Source: Devosia riboflavina
GTDB lineage: Bacteria; Pseudomonadota; Alphaproteobacteria; Rhizobiales; Devosiaceae
Length of the DNA stretch: 64,000 nt
Direction of reading: 5' to 3'
Assembly: GCF_000743575.1 (NCBI RefSeq)
Contig: NZ_JQGC01000022.1
Location: forward strand, 1-64,000
In this document: piece after piece, positions 37,679 to 45,419 of the stretch
Layout: each line of letters begins with the position of its first letter
Numbering within the stretch: the first letter of the stretch is position 1
The notes under the pieces: generated by a model
What the model was told of the DNA's origin: nothing
The model's input: the letters and a program-made list of their open reading frames with translations, nothing else
Database searches by the model: none
Position numbers and translations under genes: made by a program

Positions 37679-37762
37679 CTAGACCCGGGCCAGGAGTTTT
37701 GCGAGGGCGAAAGTGAGCACAAAGAAGCCCACGCCCAGCGCCAGAAAGAAGATATCGAACAT
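37679..37762 (-). CDS. Small single-helix membrane peptide preceding kdpF
   Basis: 27 residues, MFDIFFLALGVGFFVLTFAL followed by a basic end: one hydrophobic helix. A good GGAGG ribosome binding site lies before the ATG at 37762, and the stop is four bases before the kdpF start. I believe similar short proteins occur at the head of kdp operons in other alphaproteobacteria, but this is from memory. It may be an additional KdpF-like stabilising peptide or a leader whose translation couples to kdpF. Confidence 0.65.
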   Translation of the reverse strand: MFDIFFLALGVGFFVLTFALAKLLARV

Positions 37763-37805
37763 GTCGAGCCTCCATGAGAGAGGCCCGCACATTCATACCT
37801 TCAGG

Positions 37806-37855
37806 CGTAAAGTTTCCATACGGAATGCATAAAGCCGCATAAAGCGGCCATAAAG
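37806..37855. promoter_or_regulatory. kdpE box: CATAAAG repeat array, candidate KdpE binding site
   Basis: CATAAAG occurs at 37828, 37838 and 37849, and the variant CGTAAAG at 37806. Spacings of 22, 10 and 11 bases put all copies on one face of the helix, as expected for tandem half-sites of OmpR-family regulators. On the kdp coding strand they read CTTTATG, AT-rich like the known KdpE site. The array lies 44-93 bases upstream of the first kdp gene. Confidence 0.6.
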
Positions 37856-37886
37856 AAAGGCGCCGCTGATCCCTCAGCGACGCCCC
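37851..37886 (-). terminator. Intrinsic terminator of the glutamate dehydrogenase gene
   Basis: On the minus strand, an 11-base-pair stem (37859-37869 with 37874-37884, one G-T wobble) is followed by TTTCTTTA. It lies 25 bases after the stop of the dehydrogenase gene and separates it from the kdp operon on the same strand. Confidence 0.75.
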
Positions 37887-37910
37887 AAAACCTTGGTCTT
37901 TCAGACCGAA

Positions 37911-39179
37911 CTAGCCGGCGAAGAACGGCTGCGTGCCGTGTGCCTCGATGGCATTGGCGAGACGGCCAAGTGCATGGATATAGGCCGCCGACCGCACCGA
38001 AACCTTGCGAGACTGCGCAATGTCCCAGATCGCCCGGCCTTCGCGCTCGACGATCTTGAGGAGCCGCGCGTGGATCTCTTCGAGGTCCCAATAATAGCCC
38101 TGACGGTTCTGCACCCACTCGAAATAGGACACCGTGACGCCGCCGGCATTGGCCAGAATATCGGGGAGGACGATCACGCCCTTGTCGTTGAGGATCTTGT
38201 CCGCATCCGGGGTCACCGGACCGTTGGCCAGCTCAAGCACAACCTTGGCCTTGATCGAACCGGCATTGTCCTTGGTGATCATATCTTCCAGCGCCGCCGG
38301 CACAAAGAGATCGGCCTCCACCGCCAGGAGATCATCGGGCGAAATCACATGCGCGCCGAGTTCGGCGGCCATGTCGGCCACGCGACGGCCGGCTTCCTTG
38401 CCCGCAATCAGCTTTTCAACGTCGAGCCCACCCGGACGATGGATCGCCCCGGTCGAGTCCGACACAGCGACGACCGAATTGCCATCGGCAGCCGTGAGAC
38501 GCGCATAATACTGCCCGGCATTGCCAAAGCCCTGGATGGCCACCGTGTGGTCCTTGTCGAGGCCGAGTTCGGTCGCCAGATGCCGCACGAGATAGAAGCC
38601 ACCGCGCGCCGTCGCGTCATTGCGGCCGAGTGAACCACCGAGCGCAATCGGCTTGCCGGTGATGACAGCCGGACGAACTTCGCCGGTGATCTGGTTATAT
38701 TCGTCCGACATCCAGCCCATGATCATGGCATTGGTGTAGACGTCGGGCGCCGGGATATCGCGGTCGGGGCCGATGATATTGGCAAAGGCCTGCACATAGG
38801 CGCGCGACAGGCGTTCCAGTTCGGACTTGGAAAGCTGATGCGGGTCGACCCGCACCGCGCCCTTGCCGCCGCCATAGGGCAGGTTCATCACCGCGCACTT
38901 GAAGGTCATCCAGAACGCCAGCGTTTCGACTTCCTCGACGGTCGAGTCGGGGTGGAAGCGGATGCCGCCCTTGGTCGGGCCGCGCGTATCATCATAGCGG
39001 CAGCGCCAGGCGAGGAAGGATTTGCGCGAACCGTCGTCCATGCGGATCAGCAGCCGGGTTTTCGTCGTTTCGCGCGGATATTTGAGTTTCTCGATGACAT
39101 CCTGGTCGATCTTGAGGTGGTTGGCGGCCTCTTCGAGACGGATAAGGGCGCGATCTAGCAGGGTGTCGTCGGACATCAT
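37911..39179 (-). CDS. Glu/Leu/Phe/Val family dehydrogenase, probable NAD-dependent glutamate dehydrogenase
   Basis: 422 residues. The catalytic region has GPTKGGIRFHP, the glycine-rich YGGGKGAV with active-site Lys, and PAPDVYTNAMIMGWM. The Rossmann domain shows VAIQGFGNAGQYYARL. The ANAGGVTVSYFEWVQN motif is typical of hexameric glutamate dehydrogenases. It interconverts glutamate and 2-oxoglutarate plus ammonium. The ATG at 39179 follows AAGGAG. It stands alone, with a terminator behind it and a divergent small gene in front. Confidence 0.9.
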   Translation of the reverse strand: MMSDDTLLDRALIRLEEAANHLKIDQDVIEKLKYPRETTKTRLLIRMDDGSRKSFLAWRCRYDDTRGPTKGGIRFHPDSTVEEVETLAFWMTFKCAVMNLPYGGGKGAVRVDPHQLSKSELERLSRAYVQAFANIIGPDRDIPAPDVYTNAMIMGWMSDEYNQITGEVRPAVITGKPIALGGSLGRNDATARGGFYLVRHLATELGLDKDHTVAIQGFGNAGQYYARLTAADGNSVVAVSDSTGAIHRPGGLDVEKLIAGKEAGRRVADMAAELGAHVISPDDLLAVEADLFVPAALEDMITKDNAGSIKAKVVLELANGPVTPDADKILNDKGVIVLPDILANAGGVTVSYFEWVQNRQGYYWDLEEIHARLLKIVEREGRAIWDIAQSRKVSVRSAAYIHALGRLANAIEAHGTQPFFAG

Positions 39180-39278
39180 GTCTCCTTGCGATCATGAAAT
39201 GTGCACAGTGCATAAAAATGCGGCATACAACTTCCATATCAGAAGGCTTAGGTCAACAATCCTGACTCTTGTTGGCGA

Positions 39279-39288
39279 GAATATATTC
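39279..39288. promoter_or_regulatory. GAATATATTC palindrome
   Basis: A perfect 10-base palindrome in the gap between the dehydrogenase and the Rnk-like gene. It resembles the GAATATTC palindromes at 39970 and 39997. A regulator site is possible; no protein can be named. Confidence 0.3.
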
Positions 39289-39359
39289 GCTCCGCCTATT
39301 GACTGGGCAATTTGAGCGCCGGAATATCCTCAGACCTCGCTTTATCGGTTCAACCCGCC

Positions 39360-39743
39360 GTGTTCCCTTCGCTTCCCCTGCCCGAAATCCTCATCAATTC
39401 AGACGATTACAACCGCGTCATGGTGCTGGCCGAGCGTTCGTTCGAGTCGATGCCCTATGTCTCGGCCTATCTGGAGCGCGAATTGAAACGGGCAGAGGTG
39501 TGCGATCCCTGGGATCCTGCCGGCGTTTCCATGGGCCATCGCGTCATGTTCCGGCTCGATGATGAAGGCCAGGTCCGCCTCGGTCGCCTCACCTATCCCA
39601 ACCGCGCGTTTGGCGAACGCGGCAATGTACCGATCCTCGGCCCGGTCGGCGCAGCGCTCATCGGCATGCGCAAGAACTCTTCCATCGAGTGGCTCGACGA
39701 TGGCCGCATCCGCACACTCACAGTGCTCGATTACGGCTGGTAG
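39360..39743 (+). CDS. Rnk/GreA-C-terminal-domain-like protein
   Basis: 127 residues from the GTG at 39360 (a TTG at 39312 gives 143). The second half is a GreA/GreB C-terminal FKBP-like domain: VSMGHRVMFRLDDEGQ, RLTYPNRAFGERGNVPILGPVGAALIGMRKNSSIEW, quoted here only as LGPVGAALIGMR and GRIRTLTVLDYGW. This arrangement matches the Rnk-type nucleoside diphosphate kinase regulators that bind RNA polymerase in relatives. The start is uncertain because neither option has a clear ribosome binding site. Confidence 0.7.
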   Translation: MFPSLPLPEILINSDDYNRVMVLAERSFESMPYVSAYLERELKRAEVCDPWDPAGVSMGHRVMFRLDDEGQVRLGRLTYPNRAFGERGNVPILGPVGAALIGMRKNSSIEWLDDGRIRTLTVLDYGW

Positions 39744-40123
39744 GCATCTGGAATATTGCATTCCGATAATCATCGTCGACCGAATATAATATTACCAAAT
39801 TGTCCGAGCGCTTTACTCTGGCCGTCCGATCACGTGCCACCCTCAGGGTTGCTCCGAAAAGCATGGCCGGCAGAATTTTGCCGCGCCAAAATGCCTAAAT
39901 ATGCGCCACAGCACGGCTAATTGGCCTCGGACACACTGCTCCATCCACAGCGTGAAAATTTGCGGAATAGAATATTCCTCATCTCGTTGACACTTGGAAT
40001 ATTCGCTCCTAGCATCCCCTCGCAACGATACGAAACGGTGTGTGGGGGCACTCCATCGCGGAGGGCCGGAGCCAATCGCTTTCCAGATCGTTCAATCTGC
40101 CGATAGGGAGCGGCACACAAGAC
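39744..40123. other. AT-rich intergenic region with GAATATTC palindromes
   Basis: 380 bases without a supported gene. It is clearly more AT-rich than the genes around it. It holds GGAAT-ATTGC-ATTCC (39750-39764), an AATATAATATT stretch near 39783, and two GAATATTC palindromes (39970-39977, 39997-40004). A promoter candidate lies at its right end. No small ORF with a good start site was found. Confidence 0.6.
39987..40015 (+). promoter_or_regulatory. Promoter candidate for the GNAT/NagZ/ABC operon
   Basis: TTGACA (39987-39992), a 17-base spacer, then TAGCAT (40010-40015). One GAATATTC palindrome fills the spacer and another lies ten bases upstream of the -35 element, a typical repressor arrangement. 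The first gene starts at 40124. Confidence 0.45.
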
Positions 40124-40609
40124 ATGGACCTGCTCGTCAATCTCTATAGCCGCAAGCTCGAAGAGCTCCGCGCCCGCGTCGAGGGCGTCGAGGCGACCAT
40201 TCGCGTCGCCCTGCCGCCCGAGCAGCACATCATTAGGGATTGGGTCCGCACCCATTTTTCCGAGTATTGGGTCAGCGAAGTCAGCGCCGCCATGGCGCAT
40301 CAACCGCCCGGCTGCCTCATCGCCACCATCGACGGCCAGCTTGTCGGCTTTGCCTGCTATGACGCGACGGCGCGCGGCTTTTTCGGCCCCACCGGCGTTT
40401 CCGAAGACCAGCGCGGCAAGAATATCGGCCTAGCGCTCTTCTATCACACCCTCGCCGCCATGAAGGCCCATGGCTATGCCTATGCCGTCATCGGCTCCGC
40501 CGGCCCCGTCGATTTCTACGTCAAGGCGGCCGGCGCCATGCCCATCCCGTCGGACAAGGAAGACATCTACCAGGGCCTTTTGCGCATCAAGAAGCCGGAA
40601 GCGAACTAG
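40124..40609 (+). CDS. GNAT family N-acetyltransferase
   Basis: 161 residues. The acetyl-CoA binding motif A is seen as VSEDQRGKNIGLALFYHTL, following the strand GFFGPTG; LIATIDGQLVGFACYD is the preceding beta pair. The ATG at 40124 has AGGGAG 14 bases upstream; a longer frame from 40040 is less likely. It starts an operon: the NagZ-like gene follows after two bases, then the ABC importer. It could acetylate an amino sugar or peptide amine produced by that pathway, but the acceptor is not known. Confidence 0.8.
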   Translation: MDLLVNLYSRKLEELRARVEGVEATIRVALPPEQHIIRDWVRTHFSEYWVSEVSAAMAHQPPGCLIATIDGQLVGFACYDATARGFFGPTGVSEDQRGKNIGLALFYHTLAAMKAHGYAYAVIGSAGPVDFYVKAAGAMPIPSDKEDIYQGLLRIKKPEAN

Positions 40610-40611
40610 AC

Positions 40612-41634
40612 ATGACCACCACGCCTCTCGCCCTTTTCGTCGGCATGCCGGGATATGAGCTCTCGGCTGACGAGATCGCCTTCTTCCGCGAGACCAATCC
40701 CTTCGGCCTCTTCCTTTTCCGACGCAATCTCGACAATCCCGAGCAGATCAAGCGCCTCGTCCACCAGTTCAAGGAAGCGGTCGGCCGCGACGACGCCCCG
40801 GTCTATATCGACCAGGAAGGCGGCCGCGTGCAGCGCCTCGACAATGGCAATTGGCCGCTGTTCCGCAGCCTCGGCCAGTTCGGCGCCCTCGCCCGGAAAG
40901 ATCTCGAAACCGGCAAACGCGCCATGCGCCTCTCGACCCTCGCCATGGGCTCGATGATGTCCGAACTCGGCCTCGGCAGCGGCACGACGCCCGTCGTCGA
41001 TCTCGCCCGCAAAGGCACGCACGACGTCATCGGCCAGCGCGCCTTCGGCGATGATCCCGATCTCGTCATCGAAATGGGCCGCGTCGTCATCGATGCCATG
41101 CTCGAAGTCGGCTCCATGCCGATCATGAAGCACATTCCCGGCTATGGCCGCGTCACCGTCGATCCGCATTTCGATTGCCCGGTGGTCGATGCAGAGGTCG
41201 ACGATCTCAGAGAGACCGATTTCCGCCCCTTCATCGCCCTCAAGGATTCACCCTGGGCCATGGTGGCACATCTGGTCTTTACCCAGATCGACAAGGATCA
41301 CCCCGCCTCGGTCTCCGCCGCCGTCTGCGATCTCATCCGTCGCGACATCGGCTACGACGGCGTTCTTATAACCGATTGCCTCACCATGGAGGCACTCAAG
41401 GGAACCTGGCCGGAACGCGTGCGCGCTGCGCTCGATGCTGGCTATGACATTGCCCTCCACAGCCAGGGCGATCTTGCTGCCAGCGAAGCGGCAGCGAAGG
41501 CGGCGGGACCGCTCAGCGCCGGAAGCCTCGCGCGTATCGACCGGGCCCAGTCGCGGCTCGGCAAATCTCGTGTGGACGTGAGGGCGCTCCATGCCGAGGT
41601 GGAAGACATTTTCAGGGAAAACGGACTTGCCTGA
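40612..41634 (+). CDS. Family 3 glycoside hydrolase, NagZ-like beta-N-acetylhexosaminidase
   Basis: 340 residues, the length of NagZ (about 340), with no signal peptide, hence cytosolic. Substrate-site motifs YIDQEGGRVQRL, KHIPGYGRVTVDPH (NagZ has KHFPGHG with the catalytic His-Asp dyad region) and LITDCLTMEAL with the nucleophile Asp are visible. NagZ enzymes remove N-acetylglucosamine from anhydromuropeptides or chito-oligosaccharides. The Tyr for His change in the PGHG motif, and His in DPH still present, leave the exact activity open. It lies between an acetyltransferase gene and an ABC importer operon, so the importer probably supplies its substrate. Confidence 0.82.
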   Translation: MTTTPLALFVGMPGYELSADEIAFFRETNPFGLFLFRRNLDNPEQIKRLVHQFKEAVGRDDAPVYIDQEGGRVQRLDNGNWPLFRSLGQFGALARKDLETGKRAMRLSTLAMGSMMSELGLGSGTTPVVDLARKGTHDVIGQRAFGDDPDLVIEMGRVVIDAMLEVGSMPIMKHIPGYGRVTVDPHFDCPVVDAEVDDLRETDFRPFIALKDSPWAMVAHLVFTQIDKDHPASVSAAVCDLIRRDIGYDGVLITDCLTMEALKGTWPERVRAALDAGYDIALHSQGDLAASEAAAKAAGPLSAGSLARIDRAQSRLGKSRVDVRALHAEVEDIFRENGLA

Positions 41635-41665
41635 GGCAGGGCCGTATTCAAAGGAGAGACGTATA

Positions 41666-43324
41666 ATGCTGAAAACTACGCTGATCGCAGCCGTTTCGGT
41701 TGCGACCCTGGCCATGGCGGTGCCCGCCAGCGCCCAGAACGTGCTCACCTTGAGCTCGGAGCAGACCACGACCTTCGTGCGCAATTTCAACCCGTTCGGG
41801 CAGACCTCGGCGCGCTATACCACGCTCGATTTCATGTACGAGCCGCTGGTCGTCTTCAACCGTCTCAAGGGCAACGAACCCAATTTCCGCCTTGCCGAAA
41901 GCTATGAGCTGGCCGACGATCTCAAGTCGATCACCTTCGTGCTGCGCGATGGCCTGAAATGGTCCGATGGCGAAGCGCTCACGGCCGACGACGTGGTCTT
42001 CACCTATGACTACATCAAGAAATTCCCGGCGCTCGACTTCATCTCGGTTTCGGCCCAGCTCGCTTCGGTCGAAAAGGTCGATGACCGCACGGTCAAGTTT
42101 ACCCTCAACGAGCCCAATTCGCTGATCGCCAATACCATTGTCGGCATGCCGATCGTGCCCGAGCACATCTGGGCCGACATCGCCGACCCGGTGACCTTCG
42201 CCAACGAAAACCCGGTCGGCTCCGGCCCGATGACCGAGATCACGCGCTTCACTCCGCAGGTCTACGAACAGTGCCGCAACCCGAACTATTGGGATGCTGA
42301 AAACCTCAAGGTCGATTGCCTGCGCATGCCGCAGCTCGCCGACAATCCGCAGGTTCTCGCCGCCCTCGCCGATGGCACGCTCGATTGGGCCACGAGCTTC
42401 ATTCCGGACATCGACAACACCTTCGTCGCCAAGGACCCCGAGCACCACAAGTACTGGTTCACCCCATCGAGCTTGGTCTCGTTCCAGGTCAGCCAGATCA
42501 CGCCCGACGAGAATAATCGCAAGGCGTTCACCGATGTGAACTTCCGCCGCGCGCTCTCCATGCTCATTGACCGCCAGACCATTGTCGACATCGCCGGCTA
42601 TGGCTATCCGCTGGTCAATGAAGACCCGGCAAGCCTTGGCGAACTCTACAAGGCCTTCGCCAATCCCGAAGTGGAAACCCAGTTCGGCCGATACGGCAAG
42701 TTCGACCTCGATGCGGCTGTGGCCCTGCTCGACGAGAATGGCTATGTCGATGCCGATGGCGATGGTTTCCGTGACAATCCCGATGGCACCCCGATCGCCA
42801 TCGACATCATGGTTCCCAATGGCTGGACCGACTGGATCGATGCCGTCCAGATTTCCATCGAAAGCCTGACCGAAGCCGGCCTCAACGTAAAAATGTCGAC
42901 CCCGGAAGCTGCGGTCTGGACCCAGAACCTGATCGACGGCACCTATTCCATGACGCTCAACGCGCTGGCATCGGCGGCTAACCCCTACTTCCCGTATATC
43001 CGCTCGTTCAACCCGGGCGATTTCGGCAAGAGCCGCTTCACCGCGCCGCATTGGGAAAATGCCGAGGTGATGACTCTCCTTGACCAGTACACCCAGTCCA
43101 AGGACCCGGCAGAGCAGAAGTCGCTCATGGACCAGGTCCAACTGATCGTGGCCGAAGCCATGCCGATCATCCCGGTCTACAACAGCCCGTCCTTCTACGA
43201 ATACAATACCAGCCGCTTCACCGGCTGGGCCGACGCCGAGAACCCCAAGTACTCGCCCGTTGTTTCCAACGCCAACCCGGCCCGCCTGCTGCAGCTCCTC
43301 GATCTCGATCCGGTCGCTCAGTAA
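41666..43324 (+). CDS. ABC transporter substrate-binding protein, SBP_bac_5 family
   Basis: 552 residues with a Sec signal peptide (cleavage after ASA). Conserved segments include RFTPQVYEQCRNPNYWD, VDIAGYGYP, PNGWTDW and a calcium-loop-like DADGDGFRDNPDG. It is the paralogue of the protein at 24623. AAGGAGAG precedes the ATG. The NagZ-like gene 31 bases upstream suggests an oligosaccharide or muropeptide ligand. The gene is followed by a strong hairpin before the permease genes. Confidence 0.9.
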   Translation: MLKTTLIAAVSVATLAMAVPASAQNVLTLSSEQTTTFVRNFNPFGQTSARYTTLDFMYEPLVVFNRLKGNEPNFRLAESYELADDLKSITFVLRDGLKWSDGEALTADDVVFTYDYIKKFPALDFISVSAQLASVEKVDDRTVKFTLNEPNSLIANTIVGMPIVPEHIWADIADPVTFANENPVGSGPMTEITRFTPQVYEQCRNPNYWDAENLKVDCLRMPQLADNPQVLAALADGTLDWATSFIPDIDNTFVAKDPEHHKYWFTPSSLVSFQVSQITPDENNRKAFTDVNFRRALSMLIDRQTIVDIAGYGYPLVNEDPASLGELYKAFANPEVETQFGRYGKFDLDAAVALLDENGYVDADGDGFRDNPDGTPIAIDIMVPNGWTDWIDAVQISIESLTEAGLNVKMSTPEAAVWTQNLIDGTYSMTLNALASAANPYFPYIRSFNPGDFGKSRFTAPHWENAEVMTLLDQYTQSKDPAEQKSLMDQVQLIVAEAMPIIPVYNSPSFYEYNTSRFTGWADAENPKYSPVVSNANPARLLQLLDLDPVAQ

Positions 43325-43335
43325 TCGTGCCCTTC

Positions 43336-43363
43336 GGCGGGAGCGTACCCTTGCGCTCCCGCC
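43336..43363 (+). terminator. Hairpin directly after the binding-protein gene
   Basis: A perfect 10-base-pair stem (43336-43345 with 43354-43363) and eight-base loop, starting 12 bases after the stop codon. No T run follows, so partial termination or mRNA protection of the binding-protein message is more likely than full termination. Confidence 0.55.
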
Positions 43364-43372
43364 ATCCCGCAC

Positions 43373-43492
43373 GGCGTCATTCCCGCGAAAGCGGGAATGA
43401 CGCCGGCCACACCACCACTGGATGTCACCCCGGCGAAGGCCGGGGCCCATCCTGAGATCTCAAGATGGATCCCGGCCTGCGCCGGGATGACA
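43373..43492. repeat. REP-like palindromic repeats
   Basis: A perfect 14-base-pair hairpin with GAAA loop (43373-43404, core TTCCCGCGAAAGCGGGAA) is followed by a pair of hairpins (CCCCGGC-GAAG-GCCGGGG at 43428 and ATCCCGGC-CTGC-GCCGGGAT at 43469) bounded by TGTCA and TGACA. Such extragenic palindromes are scattered in many Hyphomicrobiales genomes. They split the binding-protein gene from its permease genes by 226 bases. Confidence 0.75.
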
Positions 43493-43550
43493 ATTGAGAG
43501 TAGGGCGACGCCCTGCGCACCTACCCGCCACAGGGAGAAACCTTGCACCC

Positions 43551-44528
43551 ATGACCTTCCTGCTCCGGCGTCTCGCCTTCTACCTCGCGGCCTTCCTTGC
43601 CGCTGCCACGGTCAATTTCTTCCTGCCGCGTCTGATGCCGGGTGATCCCATCCAGATCATGTTCGCCAGCGCCGGCTCGGAACTCTCACTCGAAAATCTC
43701 AACGCCCTAAAACTGACCTTCGGCTTCATCGACGCGCCGCTGGGCGAGCAATATCTACGCTACCTGCAGAGCGTCTTCACCGGCGATCTCGGCCGCTCGA
43801 TCAAGTATTTTCCGCTTCCCGTCACCGAGCTCCTCGGCCGTGCCCTCGTCTGGACCCTCGGTCTCGTCGGCATCGCGACGCTCCTGAGCTTCTGCCTCGG
43901 CACCTTCCTCGGCGTCATGGCCGCGTGGCGCCGCGGCACGATCTTCGACTCCATCGTCTCCCTCACCGCGATCTTTTCCAGCTCCGTCCCGGCCGTCGTC
44001 GTCTCGCTGATCATGCTCTTCGTCTTCGGCTATCAGCTTGGCTGGTTCCCCAATGGCTATGCCGCCGATCCGCTGCTCGATCCGGGTTTCAACTGGACCT
44101 ACATTTCGAGCGTGCTGCATCACGGTACCCTGCCCATGCTGACCATGGTCATCGTGCTCACCGGCGGCTTCGCCGTCACCATGCGCAACAACATGATCAA
44201 CCTCCTCGGCGAAGACTACATCGTCATGGGCCGCGCCAAGGGCGTTGCCGACAGCCGCGTCATGCTCTGGTACGCTGCCCGCAACGCGCTGCTGCCGACC
44301 GTCTCGAGCCTTGCCATCGCGCTCGGCACCGTGCTCGGCGGTTCGCTCGTCACCGAAGTGGTGTTCAACTATCCCGGTCTCGGCAACACGCTCTACCAGG
44401 CCATCATCGCCCGCGATTATCCGGTCATCCAGGGCCAACTCCTGATCATGACCGCCGCCATGCTCATCGCCAATTTCGTCGTCGATCTCAGCTATGTGCT
44501 GCTCGACCCCCGTTTGAAGAAGGCCTGA
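43551..44528 (+). CDS. ABC transporter permease (DppB-like)
   Basis: 325 residues, six membrane segments, with FFLPRLMPGDPIQIMF near the N-terminus, the coupling region VMGRAKGVADSRVMLWYAARNALLP and VFNYPGLGNTLYQAII near the end. The ATG at 43551 is preferred to an upstream in-frame start at 43494 inside the repeats, because it aligns with the paralogue at 23586. Confidence 0.92.
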   Translation: MTFLLRRLAFYLAAFLAAATVNFFLPRLMPGDPIQIMFASAGSELSLENLNALKLTFGFIDAPLGEQYLRYLQSVFTGDLGRSIKYFPLPVTELLGRALVWTLGLVGIATLLSFCLGTFLGVMAAWRRGTIFDSIVSLTAIFSSSVPAVVVSLIMLFVFGYQLGWFPNGYAADPLLDPGFNWTYISSVLHHGTLPMLTMVIVLTGGFAVTMRNNMINLLGEDYIVMGRAKGVADSRVMLWYAARNALLPTVSSLAIALGTVLGGSLVTEVVFNYPGLGNTLYQAIIARDYPVIQGQLLIMTAAMLIANFVVDLSYVLLDPRLKKA

Positions 44529-44531
44529 GCC

Positions 44532-45419
44532 ATGACGCTTTTCCGCCAACTGCTCAGCAACAAGAAGGCCATGGTGGGCATCACCATCCTTCTCATCGTC
44601 ATCCTCGTCGCCATCTTCGCGCCCTTCCTCACCGAATATAGCCCGGTCAAGCGCGTCGGCCGTCCACACCAAGCTCCGTCATGGGAACATTGGCTGGGCA
44701 CGACCCGTCTCGGCCACGACGTTTTCGCCCGTCTCGTCTACGGCGCCCGCGTCTCGCTCGCCGTAGGTTTCGGTGCCGGCCTTGCCATCACGCTCATCGG
44801 CACCGTCCTTGGCATCATTGCCGGCTACAAGGGCGGCGTCGTCGACGAGGTCATCAACTTCTTCACCAATATGGTTCTGGTCGTTCCCAACCTGCCCCTG
44901 CTCCTCGTCCTCGCCGCCTTTATCGGCCAGGCAAGCCCCTTGGTGATCGCGGTGATCCTCGGCCTCACCTCCTGGGCCTGGGGCGTGCGCGTCACCCGGT
45001 CGGAAACCCTCTCCATTCGCCAGCGCGACTATGTGAAGTCCGCTGAAATGCTGGGAGAACCAAGCTGGCGCATCATGGCCTTCGAGATTTTCCCGAACCT
45101 GATTTCCATCGTCGGCATCAATTTCATCGGCAGCGTCATCTTCGCCGTGATCACCGAAGCCACTTTGGAATTCCTCGGCCTCGGCGATCCCAACACCGTC
45201 TCCTGGGGCATCATGCTCTACAATGCTCAGAACGCCTCGGCCCTCTCGGTCGGCGCCTGGTGGGACCTCCTCGCCCCTTGCTTTGCCCTCGCCGTTCTCG
45301 GCCTTGGCCTTGCACTCATCAACTTCGCCATCGACGAAATCGCCAACCCGCGTCTTCGCACCGGCGGCATGCTCAATCGCTGGACCCGCATGGTCCGTAT
45401 CGGAGAGGGCAAGCTATGA
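44532..45419 (+). CDS. ABC transporter permease (DppC-like)
   Basis: 295 residues, six membrane segments. RVGRPHQAPSWEHWLGTTRLGHDVFARLVYGARVS (cited as LGTTRLGHDVFARLVYGAR), EMLGEPSWRIMAFEIFPNL and VSWGIMLYNAQNASA mark the DppC family. It begins three bases after the other permease and overlaps the next ATPase gene by four. Confidence 0.92.
   Translation: MTLFRQLLSNKKAMVGITILLIVILVAIFAPFLTEYSPVKRVGRPHQAPSWEHWLGTTRLGHDVFARLVYGARVSLAVGFGAGLAITLIGTVLGIIAGYKGGVVDEVINFFTNMVLVVPNLPLLLVLAAFIGQASPLVIAVILGLTSWAWGVRVTRSETLSIRQRDYVKSAEMLGEPSWRIMAFEIFPNLISIVGINFIGSVIFAVITEATLEFLGLGDPNTVSWGIMLYNAQNASALSVGAWWDLLAPCFALAVLGLGLALINFAIDEIANPRLRTGGMLNRWTRMVRIGEGKL

Noticed and set aside
39843..40303. Minus-strand frames in the gap before the GNAT gene
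   Set aside because: They cross the promoter region and the start of the acetyltransferase gene, have no ribosome binding site and no family pattern.
43373..43492. Repeats between 43373 and 43492 as a CRISPR array
   Set aside because: The units are single hairpins of different sequence without equal spacers; they fit REP-like palindromes. No cas gene is present.
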